Assembly: GCF_002157835.1 (NCBI RefSeq)
Contig: NZ_CP020809.1
Span: 6,820,001-6,884,000 of the forward strand
Direction: 5' to 3'
Source: Mycobacterium dioxanotrophicus
GTDB taxonomy: Bacteria > Actinomycetota > Actinomycetes > Mycobacteriales > Mycobacteriaceae
DNA: 64,000 bases
Each line of letters opens with the position of its first letter. Position 1 is the first letter of the stretch. The notes beneath the pieces are model-generated. The model had not been told where the DNA came from. It was given only the letters and a program-made list of their open reading frames with translations, and did no database searches. The position numbers and the translations under genes are program-made. Below are positions 54,960 to 62,481 of the stretch, piece after piece.

Positions 54960-55543
54960 CCCCGCAGCGCACCAACCACCACGCGCTGCAACTGCTCCCC
55001 CACCCGGTCCAGCGGGTCGGCGCTGCGCTCGGCACGACACATCGCCACCGCGCCCTCGACCGCGGCGACGATCAATGTGGCTGTCCCCATGGCCTGTTCG
55101 CGGTCACAGCCGTTATCTCGCAGGGCCGCCGCGAGGATGGACACCCAGTTGCTGAACGCGAAGACCGCCGCTTCCCGCGGTGCGCCATCTTCGTCGGGCA
55201 CGTCATCGACACACACGGCCAGGACCGGACATCCGGCCCGGAACTCGCTGTCCACCAGGATTTTGCGCCACATGCCGAGGAATGCCCGCAGTCCTTCCTG
55301 CGGACCGGCAGCCATCGCGTGGACAAGTGCGCGCGCGGTGATGTCATCGGCCCAGCGCACGGCTTCGGCGGCGAGCTGATACTTCCCGCCGGGAAAGTAG
55401 TGGTAGGTCGAGCCCAGGGGGGCGCCGGCGTGCTTGGCCAGCTCACGCACACTTGCAGCGTTCAGGCCGCGGCGCCTGAGCATGTCGGCCGTGCCCGCTA
55501 TCAGGCGCCCTCGTGCATCGAGCCCGTCGACCATGCGTCGCAC
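54956..55543 (-). CDS. TetR family transcriptional regulator (LmrA/YxaF-like)
   Basis: A 195-residue regulator: helix-turn-helix AASVRELAKHAGAPLGSTYHYFPGGKYQLAAEAVRW, the look of the LmrA/YxaF group that controls drug or aromatic efflux and oxidation genes. The C-terminal domain has a FRAGCPVLAVCVDD stretch with two Cys. A perfect 13-bp inverted repeat lies directly upstream of its start and is probably its own operator. No obvious divergent target gene exists, since the upstream neighbour gabD points toward it. Confidence 0.83.
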   Translation of the reverse strand: MRRMVDGLDARGRLIAGTADMLRRRGLNAASVRELAKHAGAPLGSTYHYFPGGKYQLAAEAVRWADDITARALVHAMAAGPQEGLRAFLGMWRKILVDSEFRAGCPVLAVCVDDVPDEDGAPREAAVFAFSNWVSILAAALRDNGCDREQAMGTATLIVAAVEGAVAMCRAERSADPLDRVGEQLQRVVVGALRG

Positions 55544-55550
55544 CCCTCAC

Positions 55551-55599
55551 TATGACGACCGTTTAGCGCAGATTACCTGCAGCTATAACGGTCGTCATA
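55551..55599. promoter_or_regulatory. Perfect 13-bp inverted repeat upstream of the LmrA-like tetR gene
   Basis: TATGACGACCGTT (55551-55563) and AACGGTCGTCATA (55587-55599) are perfect complements separated by 23 bases, starting 8 bases before the TetR start codon. Paired half-sites two helical turns apart suit two regulator dimers or a looped site. It could also serve as a terminator stem for gabD, whose stop is at 55613, though no U-tract is seen. Confidence 0.62.
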
Positions 55600-55612
55600 A
55601 GCGACACGCGGG

Positions 55613-57067
55613 TCAGTCGAACGCCACGCTGAAGTACTGCGTCTCCTGGAATTCGTGCAGGCCCTCCCGAGCGCCCTCGCGTCCGAGACCACTCTGCTTC
55701 ATCCCGCCGAACGGTGCCGACGGGTCCGACACGATGCCCCGGTTGATACCGACCATGCCGGCGTCGATGGACTCGGCCAGTCGCAGGGCATCCTGCAGAC
55801 GGCCCGCGTAAACGTATGCCGCCAAACCGTATTCGGTGTCGTTCACCCAGCCCAGCAGCTCGTCCCGATCCTCCCACACCACCACCGGCGCGACGGGCCC
55901 GAAGATCTCGTCGGCGAGGATCGCCGCGTCGGGGGCGACCCCGGTGAGCAGGGTCGGCGCGACGTACCAACCATCGGCGGGCACGTGGGCCTGCGCGGCG
56001 ATCGTGGCACCGTCGGCGACCGCAGCCTCGACCGCGCCACGCACGCGCTCAGCGGCCCGAGGGCTCACCAGCGGGCCGACCTGCGACGCCGGATCCGCCG
56101 CCGGGCCGACCCGCAGGGCGGCGACCTCGGCGCCGAAGCGCGCGACGAACTCGTCGACCACCGCGGCGTGCACATAGAACCGGTTGGCCGCGGTGCAGGC
56201 CTGCCCGCCACCGCGGAACTTGGCGATCATCGCGCCTTGCACGGCGGCCTCGATGTCGGCGTCGGCCGTCACCACGAACGGGGCGTTGCCGCCGAGTTCC
56301 ATGCTGGCCTTGACAATTCGATCGGCGGCCTGCTTGAGCAGCACCCGGCCGACGCCCGTGGACCCGGTGAACGAGATCTTGCGGACCCGCTCGTCGGCGA
56401 GCCAGGCCGACACCACAGCCCCGGCGTCGGTGGTGGGCACCACGTTGACGACACCCTCGGGTACACCCGCGTCGGACAGGATCCGCGCGATCGCCAATGC
56501 GGTCAACGGGGTTTCGGCGGCAGGCTTGAGCACCACGGTGCAGCCCGCGGCCAGCGCGGGGGCGATCTTGCGGGTTGCCATGGCGGCCGGGAAGTTCCAC
56601 GGCGTCACCAGTGCGGCCACCCCGACCGGCTTGTGCGTCACCAAGGTGCGCGCAGCGCCCGCCGGGCTGATTCCGTAGCCGCCGTCGGTACGCACGGCCT
56701 CCTCGCTGAACCAGCGGAAGAACTCGGCGGCGTACATCACCTCGGCGCGGGCGTCGGTCTGCGGCTTGCCGTTCTCGGCGCAGATCAGCGCGACCAGACG
56801 GTCGGCATCGGCGATCATGAGATCGTATGCGCAGCGCAGGATTTCGCTGCGGTTGCGCGGCGCCATGGCAGCCCAGGAACGAAAGGCCCGGTGTGCGGCG
56901 TCGACTGCGGCCGTGGCGTCGGCCACCGTACCGTCGGACACATCGGCGATGACGGAGCCGTTCGCCGGGTCGTGCACCTCGAAGGTCGTTGCGGTGCCGT
57001 GCGCCCGGCCGTCGATCAGGATGCCGTGTTTGGCGTCGAGTTCGGCGATGGCTTTCTGGTAGTTCAC
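55613..57067 (-). CDS. gabD: NAD(P)-dependent succinate-semialdehyde dehydrogenase GabD
   Basis: A 484-residue aldehyde dehydrogenase. VTPWNFPAAMATRKIAPALAAGCTVVLKPA, ISFTGSTGVGR, the catalytic Glu in MELGGNAPFVV (about 257) and the catalytic Cys in GGGQACTAANR (about 291) are present, and the overall pattern is GabD. It oxidises succinate semialdehyde to succinate, the last step of 4-aminobutyrate breakdown. The start is GTG at 57067 with AGGGAG upstream, 10 bases after the dehydrogenase stop. An alternative is another class of semialdehyde dehydrogenase. Confidence 0.87.
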   Translation of the reverse strand: MNYQKAIAELDAKHGILIDGRAHGTATTFEVHDPANGSVIADVSDGTVADATAAVDAAHRAFRSWAAMAPRNRSEILRCAYDLMIADADRLVALICAENGKPQTDARAEVMYAAEFFRWFSEEAVRTDGGYGISPAGAARTLVTHKPVGVAALVTPWNFPAAMATRKIAPALAAGCTVVLKPAAETPLTALAIARILSDAGVPEGVVNVVPTTDAGAVVSAWLADERVRKISFTGSTGVGRVLLKQAADRIVKASMELGGNAPFVVTADADIEAAVQGAMIAKFRGGGQACTAANRFYVHAAVVDEFVARFGAEVAALRVGPAADPASQVGPLVSPRAAERVRGAVEAAVADGATIAAQAHVPADGWYVAPTLLTGVAPDAAILADEIFGPVAPVVVWEDRDELLGWVNDTEYGLAAYVYAGRLQDALRLAESIDAGMVGINRGIVSDPSAPFGGMKQSGLGREGAREGLHEFQETQYFSVAFD

Positions 57068-57077
57068 GGTCGGCTCC

Positions 57078-58370
57078 CTAGGGGTAGAGCCCGCGCAGCT
57101 GCGCGGCCTGGGCGACGCGTTCCACGGCCAGGCAGGTGGCCGCGGTACGCAGGGGAAGATTCAATTTGGCGGCGTGCGCGCAGACCTCGTCCCACGCGGT
57201 GAGCATGCGCTCGGCCAGCCGTGACTCGACCTCGTCGGCCCGCCACCAGTACGCCTGATTGGCCTGCACCCATTCGAAGTACGAGACGATGACACCGCCG
57301 GCGTTGGCCAGGATGTCCGGCACCACAAGGCGACCCGCGTCGTTCAGCACCAGGTCGGCCTCGGGCGTGGTGGGGCCGTTGGCGCCCTCGACCACAACCT
57401 GCGCCCGGATCTTGTGCGCGTTGGCAGCGGTGATCACACCTTCGATGGCGGCGGGCACCAGCAGGTCGACGTCGCTCTCCAACAGGTCGGCGCCCGAGAT
57501 CTCGACCCCGCCGGGGAAACCGACCACCGAACCGGTGGCGGCGACGTGGTCTTCGAGGGCAGGCACGTCGAGTCCCGTGGCATTGGCGACGGCACCGTAC
57601 TGATCGGACACCGCGACCACCCGGACACCCTCGTCGAAGAGGAACCGGGCGGCATGCCGGCCGACCTTGCCGAAACCCTGGACCGCCGCGGATGATCCGT
57701 CGACCGTGATACCGCGCGAGCGCATCGCGGCCAGCGCCACGTGCACCACACCGCGGGAGGTCGCGGTGGCCCGGCCCAGGGAGCCGCCGAGGCTCACGGG
57801 CTTGCCGGTGGTGACGCCAAGGACGGTGTGGCCCTTCTGCACCGAGTAGGTGTCCATGAGCCAGGCCATGGTGTTCTCGTCGGTGCCCACGTCAGGCGCC
57901 GGGATGTCGTGGGCCGGGCCGATCAGCGGGCTGATCTCGCTGGTGTAGCGCCGCGTGACGCGCTCGAGTTCAGCGGTGCTGTATTGCCGCGGGTCGATGC
58001 GGACCCCGCCCTTGGCGCCGCCGTAGGGCACGTCGAGCAGGGCGCACTTCCACGTCATCCACATGGCCAGCGCCCGCACCTCGTCGAGGGTGACGTCCGG
58101 CGAGTAGCGCAGACCGCCCTTGGCGGGACCGCGGGAAACGTTGTGCTGCACGCGATGTCCGATGAGCAGCTCGATGTCGCCGTTGGCGCGGCGCAGCGGG
58201 ATGCCGACCGTGACCTCACGGCGCGGGGTGGCCAGCACGTTGTACACGCCGTCGTCGTAACCGAGGATCGTGGTCGCCTCACGCAGCTGGGAGCGGGCGT
58301 CGTCGAGCGGATTGAGCGCGACGGGCGCTTCCGGCGCGGGCGCCTGCGGCACTTCCGTCGCGATGGTCAT
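57078..58370 (-). CDS. Glu/Leu/Phe/Val dehydrogenase, probably NAD-dependent glutamate dehydrogenase
   Basis: A 430-residue enzyme: HNVSRGPAKGGLRYSPDVTLDEVRALAMWMTWKCALLDVPYGGAKGGV holds both active-site Lys, PAPDVGTDENTMAWLMDTY follows, and the nucleotide fold has VQGFGKVGRHAA. Length and motifs fit the GudB/RocG class. Placed between gabT and gabD, it would regenerate 2-oxoglutarate from the glutamate that GabT makes, releasing ammonium. It overlaps gabT by ATGA. Confidence 0.87.
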   Translation of the reverse strand: MTIATEVPQAPAPEAPVALNPLDDARSQLREATTILGYDDGVYNVLATPRREVTVGIPLRRANGDIELLIGHRVQHNVSRGPAKGGLRYSPDVTLDEVRALAMWMTWKCALLDVPYGGAKGGVRIDPRQYSTAELERVTRRYTSEISPLIGPAHDIPAPDVGTDENTMAWLMDTYSVQKGHTVLGVTTGKPVSLGGSLGRATATSRGVVHVALAAMRSRGITVDGSSAAVQGFGKVGRHAARFLFDEGVRVVAVSDQYGAVANATGLDVPALEDHVAATGSVVGFPGGVEISGADLLESDVDLLVPAAIEGVITAANAHKIRAQVVVEGANGPTTPEADLVLNDAGRLVVPDILANAGGVIVSYFEWVQANQAYWWRADEVESRLAERMLTAWDEVCAHAAKLNLPLRTAATCLAVERVAQAAQLRGLYP

Positions 58371-59707
58371 GCGATCTCCGCGAAGGCGGCGGCCAAGATG
58401 TCCAGACCTTCGTTGAGCAGGTGGTCGGGCATCGACAGCGGCGGCAGGAAGCGCAGCACGTTGCCGTAGGTGCCGCAGGTGAGGACGACCAGGCCCTGGG
58501 CATGCGCCGCGGCGGCGACGCGCTTGGTCAGATCGGCATCGGGCTCGATGGTGCCGGGCTTGACCAGCTCGATGGCGACCATGGCGCCGCGACCACGCAC
58601 ATCGCCGATCCGCGGATCGCCCGCGGCCATCGCGGTGAGCCGGCTGATCATGGTCTCCCCCATGGCCGCGGCCCGCGCGACGAGCTGCTCACGCTCGATG
58701 GTCTCGACGACGGCGAGGGCCGCCGCACAGGCGAGCGGGTTGCCGCCGTAGGTGCCGCCGAGCCCACCCGCGTGCGGGGCGTCCATGATTTCGGCGCGGC
58801 CGGTGACCGCGGACAGCGGCAGGCCGCCTGCGATGCCCTTGGCGGTGACGATCAGGTCCGGCACGAGGCCCTCGTGCTCGCAGGCGAACATCGCGCCGGT
58901 GCGGGCGAACCCGGTCTGCACCTCGTCGGCGACGAACACCGCGCCCGCGGTCGTGCACCAGTTCTGCAGAGCGCCCAGGAAGCCGGGAGCAGGGACGATG
59001 AAGCCACCCTCGCCGTGGATCGGCTCGATGACCACGGCGGCGACGTTCTCGGCGCCGACCTGCTTCTCGATGAGGTCGATGGCCCGGGCGGCCGCGGCGG
59101 CGCCGTCGATCTCGCCGTCGCGCAGCGGGAACGAGGTCGGCACGCGGTACACCTCGCCGGCGAACGGCCCGAAGCCGTTCTTGTACGGCTGGTTCTTGGC
59201 AGTCATCGCCATGGTCAGGTTGGTGCGGCCGTGGTAGGCGTGGTCGAACACGACGACGGCCTGGCGGCGGGTGTGGGCGCGGGCGATCTTGACCGCGTTC
59301 TCGACAGCCTCGGCGCCGGAGTTGAACAGCACGGTGCGCTTGTCGTGATCACCCGGGGTGAGCCGGTTGAGTTCCTCGGCGACCCGTACGTAACCCTCGT
59401 AGGGCGTGACCATGAAGCAGGTGTGCGTGAAGGCCGCGACCTGCTGGCTGACGGCGTCGACGACGGCCGGGGCGCTGTTGCCGACGGTGGTCACGGCGAT
59501 GCCGGAACCGAAATCGATGAGCTGGTTACCGTCCGCGTCGACCAGGATGCCGCCGCCGGCGGCGACGACGTACACCGGCAGGGTGGCTCCGACGCCGCGG
59601 GCCACCGCGGACTCCTTGCGGGCGTGCATCTGCTGCGAGACGGGTCCGGGAATGGCTGTGACGAGCCGGCGTTCCTGTGCGATGGCCGAAAGCTCCGTGG
59701 TGGTCAC
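58367..59707 (-). CDS. gabT: 4-aminobutyrate aminotransferase GabT
   Basis: A 446-residue class III PLP aminotransferase: FNSGAEAVENAVKIAR, FDHAYHGRTNLTMAMTAK, VFVADEVQTGFARTG and the PLP Lys in TAKGIAGGLPLS near residue 288. It moves the amino group of 4-aminobutyrate to 2-oxoglutarate. The start is GTG at 59707 with GGAGGAG upstream. It heads the gabT-gdh-gabD operon and faces a PucR-type gene. Confidence 0.9.
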   Translation of the reverse strand: MTTTELSAIAQERRLVTAIPGPVSQQMHARKESAVARGVGATLPVYVVAAGGGILVDADGNQLIDFGSGIAVTTVGNSAPAVVDAVSQQVAAFTHTCFMVTPYEGYVRVAEELNRLTPGDHDKRTVLFNSGAEAVENAVKIARAHTRRQAVVVFDHAYHGRTNLTMAMTAKNQPYKNGFGPFAGEVYRVPTSFPLRDGEIDGAAAAARAIDLIEKQVGAENVAAVVIEPIHGEGGFIVPAPGFLGALQNWCTTAGAVFVADEVQTGFARTGAMFACEHEGLVPDLIVTAKGIAGGLPLSAVTGRAEIMDAPHAGGLGGTYGGNPLACAAALAVVETIEREQLVARAAAMGETMISRLTAMAAGDPRIGDVRGRGAMVAIELVKPGTIEPDADLTKRVAAAAHAQGLVVLTCGTYGNVLRFLPPLSMPDHLLNEGLDILAAAFAEIA

Positions 59708-59784
59708 GTGCTCCTCCTAAAAACTACTGAGCGGTATTGCTGACCACGTTAGGGAGACCGGCGTCACTCCGTCATGTCAAGGAC

Positions 59785-59811
59785 GCACAATTCCATAACG
59801 TCAAACTGTGC
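59785..59811. promoter_or_regulatory. Weak dyad in the gabT/pucR intergenic region
   Basis: GCACA (59785-59789) and TGTGC (59807-59811) form a 5-bp inverted repeat in the 116-base gap between the divergent gabT and pucR-type genes. Arms are short, so this is only a pointer to where the PucR-type activator may bind. Confidence 0.3.
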
Positions 59812-59823
59812 AAAAATGGCGGC

Positions 59824-61293
59824 ATGCTCACGGTCGGCGACATCCTGCGATCCGAAGCGTTGGGGCTGCAGGGGATCCATGTCCCGCGGCCCGATGCCGA
59901 TGTCCGCTGGGTGGCCACCAGCGAACTGGCCGATCCGGCGCCCTTTCTGGAGAGCGGCGAGATCCTGCTGACCACGGGCCTTGAGACGGGCCGCTGGCGC
60001 ACGGAGTGGGACGGGTACGTGCAGCGGCTGGCGCAGGCCCGGGTGGCCGCCATCGGCATGGCGACCGGGTTGACCCACGCCGAGACGCCGACGGGCCTGA
60101 TCACTGCGTGCCGGATCCACGACGTGAACCTGTTCGAGGTACCGCGCCAGACCACGTTCGTCGCGATCAGCAGGCACATCGCGCAGCTGCTCGAAGAACA
60201 GGAGTCCACTGCCGCCCGCGAAGCCCTCACGACCCAGCGCCAGCTGATCTCCGCGGCGGCCAAACCCGACCCGACGACAGCGGTCATCACGGCTCTGGCC
60301 CAGGCCGTCAACGGCGCGGTGTGCCTGATGGCCCCCGACGGCCGAGTACTGACCGGCCCGGTCGGACCGCGGCGCGCGGACTTCCCACTCGATGAGGTCG
60401 AGGAAGATGTCCGTCGGCTCCACGCACACGGCAGACACTCGGCGGCGGTTCAGTCCCGCCCGGGCCAGTCGGTGTCGGTCTATCCCATCGGGTTGCGCGG
60501 CAGACCATCGACCTATCTGGCCGCGATGGGCCCGATGCGGCTGTCCGACGGGCAGCGGCATGCGGTCACCACCGCGGTGGCCGTGCTCGGCCTCGTCGAC
60601 GAGCAGGACCGCAGTCGCGCCAGGACCCGGCGGCACCTGCGTGGGCGAGCCGTCGAGCTCGTGGTCGGAAATGATTCCAGGACAGCTCAATTGGTGCTCG
60701 ATGTGGACTGGCCGGTGCCTGTGCTGCCGGAGCGGGTCCGCATTCTGCGTGCGACGGGGCCCGAGCACGACACCGATGACGCGATGTCGGCGCTGGAACG
60801 ACGCGGCATGCTGGCCGGGATGGTGGCGGGCGAACTGTGCGCGGTCCTGACGCCGGAACAGACGCAGCAGGCCGCAGACCGGCTGGACCAGACCGGTCTG
60901 CTGATCGGCATCGGCCATGCCGTGCCGCTGGCCGACGCCGCCGCCGGCTACCGCACCGCCGGTCTGGCCCTGGCCCAGGCCACCCCCACCGCGCGCGTGG
61001 TGAACTGGGACCGCGTCATCGGCGATGGTCCGCTGGGTTTGATCGACCCGCAGCGGGCCGCGGCGTTCGCCGAATCATGGTTGAGCGACCTGGATTCCGA
61101 ACAACTGGAGACACTGCGCTGCTTCCTGCGCCATCACGGATCCCGGCTCAAGGTCGCCGAGGAACTCGGCCTGCACCGCAACACCGTGCGCAACCGGCTC
61201 GAGGCCATCGAGGCGGTGCTTCCGGGAAAGCTCGACGATCCGCAGACCCGGGTCAGCGCCTGGATCGCGTTGCAGGTTCAGCCGTTGAAGTAG
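59824..61293 (+). CDS. PucR/CdaR family transcriptional regulator of the gab operon
   Basis: A 489-residue protein with the PucR N-terminal domain (MLTVGDILRSEALGLQGIHV, ESGEILLTTGLETG), a central GGDEF-like/CdaR region and a C-terminal helix-turn-helix (FLRHHGSRLKVAEELGLHRNTVRNRLEAIEAVL). PucR-type GabR proteins activate gabTDP in corynebacteria, and the divergent position here supports the same role, with 4-aminobutyrate or succinate semialdehyde as likely signal. The ATG at 59824 begins the canonical LTVxDIL start. The end overlaps the thioesterase gene by 16 bases. Confidence 0.87.
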   Translation: MLTVGDILRSEALGLQGIHVPRPDADVRWVATSELADPAPFLESGEILLTTGLETGRWRTEWDGYVQRLAQARVAAIGMATGLTHAETPTGLITACRIHDVNLFEVPRQTTFVAISRHIAQLLEEQESTAAREALTTQRQLISAAAKPDPTTAVITALAQAVNGAVCLMAPDGRVLTGPVGPRRADFPLDEVEEDVRRLHAHGRHSAAVQSRPGQSVSVYPIGLRGRPSTYLAAMGPMRLSDGQRHAVTTAVAVLGLVDEQDRSRARTRRHLRGRAVELVVGNDSRTAQLVLDVDWPVPVLPERVRILRATGPEHDTDDAMSALERRGMLAGMVAGELCAVLTPEQTQQAADRLDQTGLLIGIGHAVPLADAAAGYRTAGLALAQATPTARVVNWDRVIGDGPLGLIDPQRAAAFAESWLSDLDSEQLETLRCFLRHHGSRLKVAEELGLHRNTVRNRLEAIEAVLPGKLDDPQTRVSAWIALQVQPLK

Positions 61294-62078
61294 ACGAACT
61301 GGTGAGTGGTGGCCAGCAGCGCACCGGCGCGGCCCCACAGCTGAGCAGTCTGGTCGAGGTAGCCGCCGGAGAACCGGTGCGCCCGTGCCGTCGCGAGGAC
61401 GAAATCGTCGCCCTGAACGGTGATCTCGTGTTCGTCGGCGTGGAAATAGATCGTCATCGTGACGGTGCCCGCCGGCAGAGCCCGGCCGAGGCGCAGGTAG
61501 ACACGCGGATAGAAGATGTCGCAGAGGGCGGTCAGCGCCGCGAAATCCATGGGGCGAGGCGGGTTGTCCCGTACCCACAGCGTGGTGACCGACACCTCCG
61601 AGCCGCCCTCCTCGGGGTCGGGGAAGGCACCGTCGACGAACCGCATGTCGTAGTTGTCGAACCACACCAGGTCGAACGGGGGCCGCGACCGGGTGATCTC
61701 CTCGGGCCGTGGTGCCGGCGGCGCGACGATCTCGGTAGCCGACCAGGTGTCCCGCCGCAGCCCGAATACCGCTGTGGCCGAAGTCTTGACGTCACCGTCC
61801 TGGCTCAGTTCGAGAATCCAGTGCTGATTGGAGCGATTGGTCTTGATCGCCCGCGTGGAGATCAGGAAATCTCCGTCGACGATCGGCGCCAGGTAGTTGA
61901 CGGTCAGGGCGATCGGCCGGCCGTGGCGGTCCGGTTGCAGTTCGATTGCTCGCAACAGGGTGGCCGCTGTGATCCCGCCGAAGGGCCCCACCATGTTGGC
62001 CCATTCCGGCATCGTCCGGCCGCGCAGCCGCCCGTCACCGGCCGGTTGCAGCTCCAGCGCCTTGTCGAAGCAATTCAC
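61278..62078 (-). CDS. Acyl-CoA thioesterase-like double hotdog protein
   Basis: A 266-residue protein of the thioesterase family with two hotdog units. The N-terminal MVGPFGGITAATLLRAIELQ and LTVNYLAPIVDGDF match the 3HotDog group of TesB-like proteins, followed by VTTLWVRDNPPRPMDFAALTALCDIFYPRVYL and ATARAHRFSGGYLDQTAQLWG. It would hydrolyse acyl-CoA, substrate unknown. The start is GTG at 62078. It has a 16-base convergent overlap with the pucR-type gene. Confidence 0.82.
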   Translation of the reverse strand: MNCFDKALELQPAGDGRLRGRTMPEWANMVGPFGGITAATLLRAIELQPDRHGRPIALTVNYLAPIVDGDFLISTRAIKTNRSNQHWILELSQDGDVKTSATAVFGLRRDTWSATEIVAPPAPRPEEITRSRPPFDLVWFDNYDMRFVDGAFPDPEEGGSEVSVTTLWVRDNPPRPMDFAALTALCDIFYPRVYLRLGRALPAGTVTMTIYFHADEHEITVQGDDFVLATARAHRFSGGYLDQTAQLWGRAGALLATTHQFVYFNG

Positions 62079-62108
62079 TCCGACAGCGTAGGCAGGGGCC
62101 GTTCGTGT

Positions 62109-62381
62109 TCAGCAGGGGTCGCCCGGTGGGGTGTAGTACGGCACGCCTTCGACCGTGTAGCACGGGATCTCGCCCGGCACGTACGGCACGTGAGCCGCGG
62201 CGATGGCGGCACCGGTGGCGACGTCGCCGGCGATGTTGGTGCAGCCGCCCGCGGCGAAGTGCCGGCCGTCTGCGCCCGCACACACGTCGGCTCCCGCCGC
62301 TGGTGCACTGATCAGGGGTACGAATGCCGTTGCGGCCGCAAATAAGCCGGCGGACAACAGCGTCGTGGTGCGCTTGGCCAT
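62109..62381 (-). CDS. Small secreted protein with four cysteines
   Basis: A 90-residue protein with a clear signal peptide (MAKRTTTLLSAGLFAAATAF, cleavage likely after AAGA near residue 31). The mature ~60 residues hold four Cys (VCAGAD, GGCTNI, IPCYTV, GDPC) and a Pro/Tyr-rich end (VEGVPYYTPPGDPC). Family not recognised. Similar small exported proteins are common in mycobacteria. Confidence 0.7.
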   Translation of the reverse strand: MAKRTTTLLSAGLFAAATAFVPLISAPAAGADVCAGADGRHFAAGGCTNIAGDVATGAAIAAAHVPYVPGEIPCYTVEGVPYYTPPGDPC

Positions 62382-62418
62382 GTGATGCTCCTACTTGTCC
62401 AACTGATGGCCCCGATGG

Positions 62419-62433
62419 CTGTCATCGTGACAG
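62419..62433. promoter_or_regulatory. Palindrome upstream of the small secreted protein
   Basis: CTGTCA-TCG-TGACAG is a perfect 6-bp inverted repeat 38 bases before the start of the secreted-protein gene and just after the end of the decarboxylase gene. It carries the same TGTCA half-site seen at 17 kb. It could be an operator or part of a terminator. Confidence 0.35.
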
Positions 62434-62481
62434 GTATTTGACGCCGTCGTCGGGACTTCGCAAATCCTCTCAGCGGAGCAC

